Assembly (NCBI GenBank): GCA_965200355.1
Contig: OZ241351.1
Coordinates: forward strand, 1-64,000
Length of the DNA stretch: 64,000 nt
Source: Bin18 sp965200355
GTDB lineage: Bacteria > Desulfobacterota > Binatia > Bin18
Direction: 5' to 3'
The notes under the pieces: generated by a model
What the model was told of the DNA's origin: nothing
What the model saw: only the letters and a program-made list of their open reading frames with translations
Databases searched by the model: none
In this document: one piece after another, positions 24,506-34,300 of the stretch
Numbering within the stretch: position 1 is the stretch's first letter
How the letters are laid out: each line of letters starts with the position of its first letter
Made by a program: the position numbers and the translations under genes

Positions 24506-25528
24506 ATGTCTGCCCGGAGCAGTATTGACCAAGCAATCGCCCACCATATCAATGGGCAGTTGGATAGGGCCCTCGGGCTGTATATACAGGCCCTCCAAGA
24601 AGACCCGCAGACTCCGGGGGCCGCGGACCTCATCTCGGCCCTCCTCCGTACCTATCTCGAATTGGCCCTGACCTTGATGAAAATAGGCCGCAACACGGAA
24701 GCCATCCAGAGCTTTCAGCGTGTCCTGGCCATCCAGCCCGATGAGCCTGTGGCCCACGCCTATCTCAGTCGGCTCTTTATCTCAGGTGGGCATTTACCCC
24801 AGGCGACGCAGCACTTGCGCCACTATCTGCGCCTGGTGCCGGAGGATCATATCGGAGCCAGAATGCTGCTCGCCTACACGGGCGCAGAGGCCGTCCCGGA
24901 GCGACCCGCGCCGGCCTATCTGACGCGCCTGTATGATAAGTACGCCGCCTCCTACGACCAGAAACTGCTTGGCAGTCTGCACTACCAATGCCCACAGTTG
25001 ATTCGCGCGGCATTGCAGCGACACCGCCAGCACAAGGGCGCTATTCTTGACCTGGGCTGCGGAACCGGCTTGTGCGGCCAGGCGGTCAGTTCGATGGCCA
25101 CCCGCCTGGATGGTGTGGACCTGTCCCCGCAAATGCTCGCAAAAGCCCGCCAGCGCAATATCTATGATGCGCTGGCGGTTGACGACCTCTATCCCTTTCT
25201 GGAGAAAAAAGCGGGCTGTTATGACGTAATCGTTGCCGCGGGGGTGTTTGAGCATATCGGCGACCCGCGCCACGTTTTCCAGGCCGCGTTCGGTGCGCTC
25301 CGGGACTCCGGCTTGTTTGTTTTCACGGCTGAAGACAACCCGACCCAGGAGCTGAGCGTGAACAGCTCCGGCTATTATATGCACGGCCGGGTCTATCTGG
25401 CAGAGCGCGCGGCGCAGTGCGGATTTGTCGTCAGGGCTCTCGAATCGGTCACGCTGCGTCTTGACAATGACGCGCCGGTCCGGGGGCTGTGTGTTGTTCT
25501 CAGCAGGGACCCCAGAGCGGACGAGTAA
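24506..25528 (+). CDS. TPR-repeat SAM-dependent methyltransferase
   Basis: 340 residues. The N-terminal half contains about three TPR-like helical repeats (GQLDRALGLYIQALQEDPQT, KIGRNTEAIQSFQRVLAIQP, GGHLPQATQHLRHYLRLVPE). The C-terminal half is a class I methyltransferase with AILDLGCGTGLCGQAVSS (motif I, about residues 180-197), LDGVDLSPQMLAKARQ and YDVIVAAGVFEHIGD. Such TPR-methyltransferases are often annotated as putative; substrate unknown, and the TPR part suggests a protein partner. It follows the restriction locus by a few bases but is unlikely to be part of it. Confidence 0.83.
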   Translation: MSARSSIDQAIAHHINGQLDRALGLYIQALQEDPQTPGAADLISALLRTYLELALTLMKIGRNTEAIQSFQRVLAIQPDEPVAHAYLSRLFISGGHLPQATQHLRHYLRLVPEDHIGARMLLAYTGAEAVPERPAPAYLTRLYDKYAASYDQKLLGSLHYQCPQLIRAALQRHRQHKGAILDLGCGTGLCGQAVSSMATRLDGVDLSPQMLAKARQRNIYDALAVDDLYPFLEKKAGCYDVIVAAGVFEHIGDPRHVFQAAFGALRDSGLFVFTAEDNPTQELSVNSSGYYMHGRVYLAERAAQCGFVVRALESVTLRLDNDAPVRGLCVVLSRDPRADE

Positions 25529-25550
25529 AGCCAACGAGTAAGTCGCCCGT

Positions 25551-27860
25551 TTACTCCACCGTCTCGACTGGCTCAGCCGGCTCTTCGGCTTCGCTGTCCG
25601 CTGGGGCGTAGGAAAACGTCAGCTTGTCCGCGTCAAAGTCAATCTCGACCTCGCCCCCGGCTTGCAGTTGCCCGAACAGGATTTCATCCGCGAGCACCTG
25701 CTTGACCTCGGTCTGAATCAGGCGCGCCATCGGACGGGCGCCAAAGGTTTTATCATAGCCCTTTTCCGCCAGATAACGGCGCGCGGCCGGCGTCAGCGTA
25801 ATGGAAACTTTCCGTTCGGTCAGCTGCTCGACCAACTCCTTCACAAACTTTTCAACCACCCGCTCAATGGCCTGCATGGGCAAGGCCCGAAAGTGGACGA
25901 TTGCGTCCAGGCGGTTGCGAAACTCCGGGCTGAAGAGCTTCTCAATCGCCTGCTGATCTTTGCCCTCATTTGAGATATTGCCAAAGCCAATGGCATGGGC
26001 CGCCATCTCACGGGCGCCGGCATTGCTGGTCATAATAAGAATCACATGCCGAAAGTCGGCCTTTTTGCCGTTATTATCGGTCAGAGTGGCGTGGTCCATG
26101 ACCTGTAATAAGATATTAAACAGGTCGGGATGGGCCTTTTCGATCTCGTCCAGCAAGAGGACTGCGTGTGGATTGCGCGTCACCGCGTCGGTCAGCAACC
26201 CGCCTTGGTCAAAGCCGACATAGCCCGGGGGCGCGCCAATCAGGCGCGAGACCGTATGCTTCTCCATATACTCGCTCATGTCAAAGCGCAGAAATTGAAG
26301 ACCCAGGGTTTCGGCCAGTTGCTTGGCGACCTCGGTTTTGCCCACGCCGGTCGGTCCCGAGAACAGAAACGAGCCCACCGGCTTTTCGGGCTGGCCCAGG
26401 CCGGCGCGTGCCAGCCGAATAGCCCGGACCAGGGTTTCAATCGCCGTATCCTGGCCAAAGACCACGCCCTTGAGGTCGGCATCCAAGTTTTGTAAGCGCT
26501 CCTTGTCCGAAGCGGACACACTGCGGGGCGGGATACGAGCAATCTTGGCGACAATGGACTCGATGTCGGTCTCCTGAATGATCTTTTTGCCATCTTCCTC
26601 TGGAGCGGGACGAATCTGAAAAGACGCCCCCACCTCGTCGATCACATCAATCGCTTTGTCCGGCAGAAACCGATCATTGATATATTTTGCCGACAGCTCG
26701 GCCGCGGCCTTGAGAGCGTCGGGCGTGTATTCGACCCCGTGGTGTTCTTCGTAGTGGGGCTTGAGGCCGTGCAGGATTTCCACCGCGTCCTCAATGCTCG
26801 GCTCGTGGACTTCAATTTTTTGAAAGCGTCGGGCCAGGGCACGGTCCCGCTCAAAATAGCTCCGGTACTCGTGATAGGTGGTCGCGCCGATACAGCGCAG
26901 CTTGCCCGAGGCTAACGCCGGCTTGAGGATATTCGAGGCGTCCATGGACCCCCCGCTGGTGGCCCCGGCTCCGACTATGGTGTGGATTTCATCGATAAAC
27001 AGGATGGCTCCCGGTTGTTTATCGAGCGCTTTCAGCACGGCTTTGAGCCGTTCTTCAAACTGGCCTCGGAATTTTGTGCCGGCCAGGACGGAGCCCATAT
27101 CAAGCGAGTAGATGCGGGCCTCTTTTAAGACCTCGGGCACATCGTCCTCGGCAATTTTGAGCGCCAGACCATCGGCAATTGCGGTCTTGCCCACTCCCGA
27201 ATCGCCCACATAGATCGGGTTGTTCTTGCGGCGGCGGCACAAGACATGAATGGTCCGCTCAATCTCGACCTCGCGCCCGATCAGCGGATCAATATCCCCG
27301 CTTTTGGCCTTTTGTACGAGATTGGTGGTAAACGCCTCAAGCGGGTCTTTGGCCGGCCGTGGCTCGCCGTCTTCGTCAGCACGCTCCGGCCTCGCACCGG
27401 GCCCGGCTTCTTCGTCGGACGGCAGCTTGGAAATCCCGTGCGAGATATAATTCAGGACATCCAGCCGGGTCACGCCGTGCTTCTCCAGGAGATAGACCGC
27501 GTGACTGTTGTCCTCACGAAACAGGGCGACAAAGAAATTGCGCGTCTCAATGACTTCTTTGCCGGCGGACTGCACATGGGCCGCGGCGCGCTGCAAGACC
27601 CGATGAAAGGCCAGGGTCTGTTGGGGGTCAACCTCACCGGCCTCCTCCGGCAGCGACTCCAGATTCTCTTTGAGAAACTCCTCAAGGTCGGCTTGGATCT
27701 CTTTAACGTCTCCGCCGCACTGCTGCACAATCTCGGCCACCGTCTCATCGAACAAGAGGGCGTGCAGCACATGTTCCAGACACAAGAACTCGTGCCGCCG
27801 TCGCCGGGCCTCGTTAATCGCCAGACTCACCGTTACTTCCAGCTCCCGACTAATTCGCAT
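25551..27860 (-). CDS. clpA: ATP-dependent Clp protease ATP-binding subunit ClpA
   Basis: Hexameric AAA+ unfoldase feeding ClpP. 769 residues: double Clp-N domain, first AAA module with Walker A GDSGVGKTAIADG (about residue 218), second with GPTGVGKTEVAKQ (about residue 499) and LLLDEIEKAHPDLFNILLQV. The IGF tripeptide in AAHAIGFGNIS corresponds to the ClpP-docking loop IGL of E. coli ClpA. Preceded by clpS 22 bases upstream on the same strand. Length and domain order match ClpA rather than ClpB (no middle coiled coil) or ClpC. ClpP is not in the window. Confidence 0.97.
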   Translation of the reverse strand: MRISRELEVTVSLAINEARRRRHEFLCLEHVLHALLFDETVAEIVQQCGGDVKEIQADLEEFLKENLESLPEEAGEVDPQQTLAFHRVLQRAAAHVQSAGKEVIETRNFFVALFREDNSHAVYLLEKHGVTRLDVLNYISHGISKLPSDEEAGPGARPERADEDGEPRPAKDPLEAFTTNLVQKAKSGDIDPLIGREVEIERTIHVLCRRRKNNPIYVGDSGVGKTAIADGLALKIAEDDVPEVLKEARIYSLDMGSVLAGTKFRGQFEERLKAVLKALDKQPGAILFIDEIHTIVGAGATSGGSMDASNILKPALASGKLRCIGATTYHEYRSYFERDRALARRFQKIEVHEPSIEDAVEILHGLKPHYEEHHGVEYTPDALKAAAELSAKYINDRFLPDKAIDVIDEVGASFQIRPAPEEDGKKIIQETDIESIVAKIARIPPRSVSASDKERLQNLDADLKGVVFGQDTAIETLVRAIRLARAGLGQPEKPVGSFLFSGPTGVGKTEVAKQLAETLGLQFLRFDMSEYMEKHTVSRLIGAPPGYVGFDQGGLLTDAVTRNPHAVLLLDEIEKAHPDLFNILLQVMDHATLTDNNGKKADFRHVILIMTSNAGAREMAAHAIGFGNISNEGKDQQAIEKLFSPEFRNRLDAIVHFRALPMQAIERVVEKFVKELVEQLTERKVSITLTPAARRYLAEKGYDKTFGARPMARLIQTEVKQVLADEILFGQLQAGGEVEIDFDADKLTFSYAPADSEAEEPAEPVETVE

Positions 27861-27882
27861 GGTAAGGACTCCCGACCGCTCG

Positions 27883-28206
27883 CTAGGCTTCTTCCAGACT
27901 GCACTTTAAGGGAAATTCATGTTTCTTGGCTAAACTGTCAACGCGGGAGACTTTCGCCTCCGCCACCTCATACGTATAGACGCCGGCCACGCCAGTGCCC
28001 TGACGATGGACGTGCAGCATGATCTGGGTGGCCTTGGTCGCGTCGTGACGAAAGACGGACTGGAGGACGTAGACCACAAACTCCATGGTCGTGTAGTCAT
28101 CGTTATGCAACAGGACCTTGTAGAGGGGTGGCTTCTTCAGCTTTTTTTCTGTTTCGGTCACGACGCCGTGGTCGAGGTCCGTGTCACGGTCATTCTGGTT
28201 TCTCAT
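27883..28206 (-). CDS. clpS: ATP-dependent Clp protease adaptor ClpS
   Basis: N-degron adaptor that hands substrates to ClpA. The core reads PPLYKVLLHNDDYTTMEFVV, containing the HNDDYT motif that binds N-terminal hydrophobic residues, then VLQSVFRHDATKATQIMLHVH and GVAGVYTYEVAEAKV. Starting at ATG 28206 (GAGGG six bases upstream) gives about 107 residues, the usual size; an earlier ATG at 28236 is possible and the frame is open to 28332. Directly upstream of clpA, as in most proteobacteria. Confidence 0.95.
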   Translation of the reverse strand: MRNQNDRDTDLDHGVVTETEKKLKKPPLYKVLLHNDDYTTMEFVVYVLQSVFRHDATKATQIMLHVHRQGTGVAGVYTYEVAEAKVSRVDSLAKKHEFPLKCSLEEA

Positions 28207-28385
28207 AACGCCCTCGCACTCTTCCTCGTTCTGCATATCGCGCCGCGGAGGCGGACATCTGGGCCTGCGTCCCGTCTGATTGTCACCAGCATCATTACCA
28301 TACGATATAAGGGGACGGCTATAGGATTTCAATGCGCCTTGGACTAGACTGAAGCCCGCGCCCGACCCGAGGAGGAAGAAGCATC

Positions 28386-30980
28386 ATGCCACACCCGTCG
28401 TCACACCGGCTGCCAGAAACCGCGACCCCCGAACGGTACAAGATTCGCCTGACCCCCGACCTGACCCACTGCACTTTTACGGGTGAGGCAACGATCACCA
28501 TCACCGTTCATGAGACCACCCCCGTCCTCATCCTGAACGCCTGCGAGCTGATACTGCAACAGGTGACGCTTACCAATGAAACGGGCACCAGCCAACCCGG
28601 CAGCGCGACCCTTGACACCCCAAACGAGCGGGCGGTCCTCACCTTCCCGCAGGCGCTCAGCCCCGGTCACTATGCCTTACGGATTGCTTTTACAGGGGTA
28701 CTCAACGACAAGTTACGGGGATTTTATCGCAGCACGTATAAGGACACCGAAGGTCAGGACGTCGTCTTGGCCACCACGCAGTTTGAGTCAACCGACGCCC
28801 GACGGGCCTTTCCATGTTGGGACGAGCCGGCGGCCAAAGCCGTCTTTCAGGTGACGCTGGTGATTGACGCGGGGCTGACCGCCCTCTCCAACACCGCCGT
28901 TGTCAGCGCAGAGCCGCTCCCCGGAACGGGCAAGAAGGCGGTCGTGTTTGCCGACACGATCAAGATGTCAACCTATCTGGTCGCCTTCATCGTTGGGGAA
29001 TTTGAGGCCAGCACAGCCGTGCATATTGGGGGGACACCCCTCCGCGTCTGGGCCGTACCGGGCAAGCAGCATCTCACCGCGTTCGGGCGAGCCATCGGGG
29101 CCGCGTCGCTGCAATTCTTCAGCGACTACTACGGCCGGCCCTATCCCGGCGACAAGCTCGACCTGATTGCCATACCAGATTTCGCCGCCGGGGCGATGGA
29201 AAACCTCGGCGCTATTACGTTTCGTGAAACGGCCCTGCTCATTGATGAACAGACGGCCACTCGGAGTGAGATGGAACGGGTCGCGGATGTCGTCTCACAC
29301 GAGAACGCCCATATGTGGTTTGGCGACCTGGTCACTATGCGCTGGTGGAACGGCCTGTGGCTCAACGAGGCGTTTGCCACGTTTATGGAAATGATGGCCG
29401 TCGATGCCTGGAAGCCCGAATGGCAGCGCTGGACCAGCTTTGCCGTCTCGCGGGCCGCGGCGCTTCAGATTGACGGGCTGCGCAGCTCCCGCCCCATCGA
29501 GTTTCCGGTCGAACACCCGGACGAGGCGGCTGGGATGTTCGATATTCTGACCTATGAGAAAGGCGCCGCCGTCCTGCGCATGTTGGAGCAATACCTCGGC
29601 CCCCCGGCCTTTCAGAAAGGTATCCGCCATTATCTCGGGAAGCATGAGTACGATAACGCAGAAACAACCGACCTGTGGGACGCGCTGGAGGAAGCCACCC
29701 AACAGCCGGTCCGGGCCATGATGGAGAGCTGGGTCTTCCAGGCTGGCTATCCTTTGATTTCCGTTGCGCTGGACGGGGCTGAACTGGTGATTGCTCAACA
29801 GCCGTTTCACTATGTGCCAGCCGGTCCTGAGCCGAGCCAAAGGGACGGCAACCGCCAGGCTGAAAGCAAGCACTGGCAGACCCCGGTTTTTATCAAAACC
29901 ACACAATCTGCGGCAACCGAGATCCAGACCGCCCTCCTGACCGCGGATGAACTGCGCCTGCCCCTGTCGGAGCAACCGGCCTGGGTCGTCGTCAACGCGG
30001 GGGGGCATGGTTTTTATCGGGTCCGGTACACGCCGGACCTGCTCGGTCGGCTCACTGCCGATATCCATACCCAGCTCTCGCCAATTGAGCGCTTCAACCT
30101 GCTGAATGACACCTGGGCAACCGCGCAGGCCGGCCTGACCCCGCTGTCCGCCTATCTCGACCTCCTGTCCGTATTCCGCGAAGAGTTAGACCACAATGTG
30201 TGGACCGCCATTCTCGGCTCGTGTCATTATCTCTACCGCCTGCTCGGCCCGGAACAACGGCCGGCCTTGCAACGTCAGGTCCGCGCGCTGCTTACCCCGC
30301 TGACCCAGCGGTTGAACTGGGCTCCGTCCACTGAGGAAGATGCTCTGATCGGCCAACTCAGAGGAGAACTCCTCGGAGCGCTAGGCACCCTGGGCGATGA
30401 GACGACCACCCAGACACAGGCGCGCAGTCTCTATACCCAGTATCAGGTTAATCGGAACGCGGTGGACCGTAACTTGGTTCCCGCCTTGGTGTCGATTCTT
30501 GCCTATACTGGCGACGCGGCGACCTATGAGGCATTTCTCCGCATTTCGCACAACGCGACAACGCCGCAAGAAGAACAACGCTATCAGTTCGCGTTGGCCA
30601 GCTTCCGTCAACCCGACCTTCTCACCCGGACCCTGGAGATGACGCTCAACGGTGAGGTCCGTACCCAGAATGCGCCCTATCTGATGCGCGCGCTGTTGAT
30701 GAACACCGAGGGTCGCGATCTGGCCTGGCAGTTTCTCCAGGAACGCTGGGACGAGATGCTGGAGCAATTTCCAGACGTATCTATCGTGCGCATGTGCGAA
30801 GGAATCGTCGCCCTTGTCACACCCGAGCTTGAGGCCCAGGTCAACACCTTTTTTACCGACCACCCCGTCCCGAACGCCGGCAAGATGATGGAGCAGCATC
30901 TGGAAAAGCTGCGCGTTGCGGTTGCCTGCCAGCAACGCGAGGCCGAGAACCTGCGGGAGTATTTTGAGCGGGCGGGGTAG
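28386..30980 (+). CDS. M1-family zinc aminopeptidase
   Basis: 864-residue metallopeptidase removing N-terminal amino acids from peptides. The exopeptidase motif GAMENLGAITFRETALL (about residues 274-290) and the zinc motif VSHENAHMWFGD (HExxH, about residues 304-315) with the third ligand glutamate in WLNEAFATFMEM about 20 residues later are all present. The length and ERAP-like C-terminal helical domain fit the ERAP1/tricorn-interacting-factor F2/F3 branch rather than PepN of E. coli. No signal peptide, so probably cytoplasmic. GAGGAGGAAG precedes the ATG. Ends just before a strong hairpin. Confidence 0.94.
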   Translation: MPHPSSHRLPETATPERYKIRLTPDLTHCTFTGEATITITVHETTPVLILNACELILQQVTLTNETGTSQPGSATLDTPNERAVLTFPQALSPGHYALRIAFTGVLNDKLRGFYRSTYKDTEGQDVVLATTQFESTDARRAFPCWDEPAAKAVFQVTLVIDAGLTALSNTAVVSAEPLPGTGKKAVVFADTIKMSTYLVAFIVGEFEASTAVHIGGTPLRVWAVPGKQHLTAFGRAIGAASLQFFSDYYGRPYPGDKLDLIAIPDFAAGAMENLGAITFRETALLIDEQTATRSEMERVADVVSHENAHMWFGDLVTMRWWNGLWLNEAFATFMEMMAVDAWKPEWQRWTSFAVSRAAALQIDGLRSSRPIEFPVEHPDEAAGMFDILTYEKGAAVLRMLEQYLGPPAFQKGIRHYLGKHEYDNAETTDLWDALEEATQQPVRAMMESWVFQAGYPLISVALDGAELVIAQQPFHYVPAGPEPSQRDGNRQAESKHWQTPVFIKTTQSAATEIQTALLTADELRLPLSEQPAWVVVNAGGHGFYRVRYTPDLLGRLTADIHTQLSPIERFNLLNDTWATAQAGLTPLSAYLDLLSVFREELDHNVWTAILGSCHYLYRLLGPEQRPALQRQVRALLTPLTQRLNWAPSTEEDALIGQLRGELLGALGTLGDETTTQTQARSLYTQYQVNRNAVDRNLVPALVSILAYTGDAATYEAFLRISHNATTPQEEQRYQFALASFRQPDLLTRTLEMTLNGEVRTQNAPYLMRALLMNTEGRDLAWQFLQERWDEMLEQFPDVSIVRMCEGIVALVTPELEAQVNTFFTDHPVPNAGKMMEQHLEKLRVAVACQQREAENLREYFERAG

Positions 30981-30989
30981 CGGGGCAGG

Positions 30990-31032
30990 CTCACCCCAGC
31001 CCTCTCCCCTGGAGGGAGAGGGCTGGGGTGAG
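30990..31032. repeat. Perfect 19-bp palindrome (REP-like), possible terminator
   Basis: CTCACCCCAGCCCTCTCCC (30990-31008) and its exact reverse complement (31014-31032) with a 5-base loop. It lies just after the M1 aminopeptidase stop and is followed by GGGG and five A residues. The same element, degenerate, occurs at 31291-31331 inside lysS, near 48993-49036, and at 62935-62972 inside hsdM. Confidence 0.85.
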
Positions 31033-31131
31033 GGGAAAAATGGCAGATGAGTGCGTTTGTTATCTGTATCAACAGTGAGAGTAACCCGGCCAGTCTGATC
31101 GTGGGAAAAGTCTACCGTACTCTGTCTGACA

Positions 31132-32979
31132 CTATTTGTCTTTGTCGCGTGGAGTTATGCCGCCTGCCCGCACCGCTGCATCAAAAGCCGTTTGGTCGGC
31201 AAACTCTCCCAGCCGCACGCGCCGCATATGGGTTCTGCCGTCATCCAGTTCGACCACGCACTCCACGACCCCCAAGCCGGCTGAAGCTCTCTCACCCCGG
31301 CCCTCTCCCGCTGGGAGAGGGGGCAGGAGTGTGGCTTCGGTGGCCATCTGTTTGAGGTGGTCCCGGCGCTCGGTCAACCAAGCGTCGAACTCCTCCCGGC
31401 TGATGCTTGTTTCGTCCCAGAACGCAGCCTGCTCGTAGGGCAGTTCCCGGAAGCGGTGCAACAGAAAGTCGCGGTCCAGAAAGGCCAGCAGATTACCGGC
31501 CTTGGGGCCGGAGTCGCGGTCCAGCAGCGTCCGATAGAGCGCCTGAAAGGCGCGCGCCGGCGCGAGTGGCGTGAGACGCGCGGTGTCGAATAACGCAGCC
31601 TGCAAGGCGTTATCGTCCTGCGGAATATCGGGGAGACGGGCGGCGAGTTGGTGCAGAAAGGCGCGCTGGCCGGCGGTCAGCTCGGCGGCGCGCGCCGGTA
31701 GGCTGTCCTGCAAGACGATCCGCTCTTCGGGGCTGGCGTAATGCTCCAGCCAGTAGCCGGCCGCCTGGGCGCGGCGTTCGAGTTGCTGCCGCTCAATGGC
31801 CGTCAGGGCCGCGCCCTTACGCTTCTCGCTCTCTGCGGTCAGGTCAAGATGCGGGAGTTGCGCAATCGTCGCGACCAGTTGAAAGTCCGTAGCATAGAAA
31901 TCCTCCTTCAGGCTGGTCTGCGCCAGTTGATACACCCGCTTATCATCCTCCGATACCTGGGGGTCGCGATGCACCCGGGTGTGAAAGCGATCAAAGTCGT
32001 TGAAAATTTTAATAATGGATTTTTCGTCTGGAGAGAAATTGACCGGCTGCTTGGGCTGGGTGCGGATCATAACGAAACGCAGGATTTCCGGGGGCAGAAA
32101 GTCCGCCATATCCCGAGCCGAAACGCCCAGCCCCTTAGACGAACTCATCTTGGCCCCACCGACCAGAAAAAACTCATAGGGGATATTGAGCGGCGGTGGC
32201 TGATTGAAAATTTTCCGCAAACAGGCCGCGGCCACGTCCCGAGAGCCGCCCTTGGTAGTATGGTCTTTGCCCGCGCCCTCAATCGTAATCGGGAAGGTTT
32301 TCCACTTCGCGGTCCATTCGAGCTTCCACGGCAATTTGCCATTGCCGTCAAACGGCGACACTTTGCCCTGATAGCCACACCCGGAGGCCCAGCTGACCAA
32401 ATCGGGCCGACAGGTATAGGTCACTTCTCGACCATCGTAGTCAGTGACCTCAGTCGTGCCAATACGTCCGCACTGTTCGCACACGGCCTGGAAGGGATAC
32501 CAGTTATCCGGGCGCTCGGCTTTGCTCACCTCTTTATATATGCGCCGGACGGTCGCCGCGTTGCGCAGAATAGCATCAATGGCTTCGTTGAATTGGCCCG
32601 AGCGATACACATCACGCAGCCGGTAGGTCTCGGCCTTGACATCCAGGTCGTGAAACACGCTGAAAAAATCTTGAATATAGTGCTCAGCGATATCAGAAAA
32701 GGCAGAGCCCGGCGGGGGTGGCACCTGACACAGCGGCCGGCCGAGATACGGCCGGAAAAATTCTTCTTCGCCGGCCGGCAACTCGTCCAGCGGGTCGTAG
32801 TCATCCACCCCAAAGGTATACCGGACCGGCAGGCCACGGGCTTGAATAGCCCGGAAGACGACATCGTGAATGAGTACGCCCCGCAGGGCCCCCACGTGGG
32901 CCCGGCCCGAGGGTGTCTTCGAGTCGTTAATGAGTTGCTGTCCCTCAACCTGGGCGGCGATTTTATCACACCAAAGCAT
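31132..32979 (-). CDS. lysS: Lysine--tRNA ligase, class I
   Basis: Charges tRNA-Lys. The class I Rossmann motifs are TPSGRAHVGALRG (HIGH-type, about residues 22-34) and AKMSSSKGLG (KMSKS-type, about residues 275-285), and two cysteine pairs (CEQCG; CRPDLVSWASGCG) in the middle. 615 residues, longer than the usual 500-550, because of a C-terminal extension. About residues 549-564 (LLPPLPAGEGRGERAS region) are encoded by a copy of the REP-like palindrome read in frame, and the last ~50 residues follow it. Class I LysRS is the archaeal type, present in some bacteria; no class II lysS is visible in the window. The divergent neighbour is mlaE. Confidence 0.93.
   Translation of the reverse strand: MLWCDKIAAQVEGQQLINDSKTPSGRAHVGALRGVLIHDVVFRAIQARGLPVRYTFGVDDYDPLDELPAGEEEFFRPYLGRPLCQVPPPPGSAFSDIAEHYIQDFFSVFHDLDVKAETYRLRDVYRSGQFNEAIDAILRNAATVRRIYKEVSKAERPDNWYPFQAVCEQCGRIGTTEVTDYDGREVTYTCRPDLVSWASGCGYQGKVSPFDGNGKLPWKLEWTAKWKTFPITIEGAGKDHTTKGGSRDVAAACLRKIFNQPPPLNIPYEFFLVGGAKMSSSKGLGVSARDMADFLPPEILRFVMIRTQPKQPVNFSPDEKSIIKIFNDFDRFHTRVHRDPQVSEDDKRVYQLAQTSLKEDFYATDFQLVATIAQLPHLDLTAESEKRKGAALTAIERQQLERRAQAAGYWLEHYASPEERIVLQDSLPARAAELTAGQRAFLHQLAARLPDIPQDDNALQAALFDTARLTPLAPARAFQALYRTLLDRDSGPKAGNLLAFLDRDFLLHRFRELPYEQAAFWDETSISREEFDAWLTERRDHLKQMATEATLLPPLPAGEGRGERASAGLGVVECVVELDDGRTHMRRVRLGEFADQTAFDAAVRAGGITPRDKDK
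31291..31331. repeat. REP-like palindrome inside lysS
   Basis: CTCACCCCGGCCCTCTCCC on the left and a degenerate GGGAGAGGGGGCAGGAGTG on the right with a 3-base loop. Read on the minus strand it encodes the PLPAGEGRGER-type peptide within the C-terminal extension of LysS without breaking the frame. Confidence 0.8.
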
Positions 32980-33189
32980 GCAGCCTCTCCACTATGGATA
33001 TGCTTCCTCACCCAGCGCGCTTCGTGAGCGGGAATTCGGCCCGGAAGCAGGCTCTGTTATGCTATGAAAAGACAAAAAATGAAACACGCCCGGCTCTTCG
33101 CTTTACAGGTGGGGGAGCACGTTCTATGAAGGAGGACGGGCCGGGTGCGGCGGTGAGGGGGGCTGGACACAGCGGGAAGGAGAGCGCGG

Positions 33190-34284
33190 ATGGCGGAACA
33201 GGACCGGGCAGCCGTCGTACATGCGCTGCGGGTCTCCGAACAGATTCTTTCCCTGGTACACGAACATACCGCACGGATTGAGCAGTTACGCCCCGGCATG
33301 CGGTACTCCCTTGACCTGGGGCACGTTCCGCGTCTCAACGGTCTGGAAGCCGCCACCCTACTGTGCCTCGTACAGCGCGGGAAGAAGCGGGGGGTAACGG
33401 TCCAGTTGACTGGCGTCTGTCAGCAAGTGCAGCAGGCGTTTATCGGGCTGGACCTCAGCCTGCTTGACCCACCCAAACCGGCGCGCGCCAGCCTGTCTGT
33501 GCTGGAGTCCATCGGCGCCCATACCCTGACCGCGGTGGCAACGGGCCGGCGGCTCATCGCAATGATAGGCGAACTCGCCTATTGGTCGTGTCTTGCTCCC
33601 TGGCGCGGGAAGGGCATCAAATGGGACCGCACCCACGAACAAATTGTGAAAATTGGCGTGGACGGCATCCCCATTGTCACCTTTCTGTCCTTCCTGGTCG
33701 GCGCGGTCCTGGCCCTGAACGCGGCCAGTCAGTTACGCCAGTTTGGCGCCGCCATCTATATTGCCAATCTCGTCGCCGTTTCCATGACGCGCGAGATGGC
33801 TCCTTTGATGACCGCCATTATTGTCGCCGGGCGGAGCGGGTCGGCCATTACCGCAGAGTTGGGGACGATGGTGGTCTCCGAAGAAATCGACGCCATGCGC
33901 ACTATGGCCCTCAGCCCAGGCCGCTTTTTGCTGCTGCCGCGCCTGCTGGCCCTGCTGTGCGCCGTGCCAAGTCTGACCATGCTCTCAAATGTGACCGGCA
34001 TTTTCGGCGGCTATTGGGTCGGGGTGCTCGTCTTGGGACTGGGCAGTCGGAACTATCTCCAGCAAACCGACCAAGCCCTGCTGATGAGTGATGTGGTCAC
34101 GGGGATGATTAAAAGCCTGGTCTTCGCCGGTCTGATCGGCGTGGTCGCCTGCTATCGCGGCGTGTATGTCCACGGCGGAGCCGAAGGGGTGGGCACGAAC
34201 ACCACGGCCTCCGTCGTGGCTTCCATTGTCCTGTGCATTCTGGCGGACGCCGTCTTTACCACGGTCTTTTTCTATCTCTCCTGA
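33190..34284 (+). CDS. mlaE: MlaE-type ABC permease with N-terminal STAS-like domain
   Basis: Inner-membrane subunit of a phospholipid-trafficking MCE transporter. Residues 1-100 look like a STAS domain (VRSLDLGHVPRLNGLEAATL-like core SLDLGHVPRLNGLEAATLLC), as MlaB provides separately in E. coli; residues 150-360 are the MlaE fold with GVDGIPIVTFLSFLVGAVLA, MTREMAPLMTAIIVAGRSGS, and ELGTMVVSEEIDAMRTMALS. GGGAAGGAGAG precedes the ATG. First gene of a four-gene operon with mlaF, mlaD and a lipoprotein. The STAS-MlaE fusion is known in other phyla; it saves a separate mlaB, which is absent here. Confidence 0.93.
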   Translation: MAEQDRAAVVHALRVSEQILSLVHEHTARIEQLRPGMRYSLDLGHVPRLNGLEAATLLCLVQRGKKRGVTVQLTGVCQQVQQAFIGLDLSLLDPPKPARASLSVLESIGAHTLTAVATGRRLIAMIGELAYWSCLAPWRGKGIKWDRTHEQIVKIGVDGIPIVTFLSFLVGAVLALNAASQLRQFGAAIYIANLVAVSMTREMAPLMTAIIVAGRSGSAITAELGTMVVSEEIDAMRTMALSPGRFLLLPRLLALLCAVPSLTMLSNVTGIFGGYWVGVLVLGLGSRNYLQQTDQALLMSDVVTGMIKSLVFAGLIGVVACYRGVYVHGGAEGVGTNTTASVVASIVLCILADAVFTTVFFYLS

Positions 34285-34300
34285 CCCCTGGTGAGTTCGT

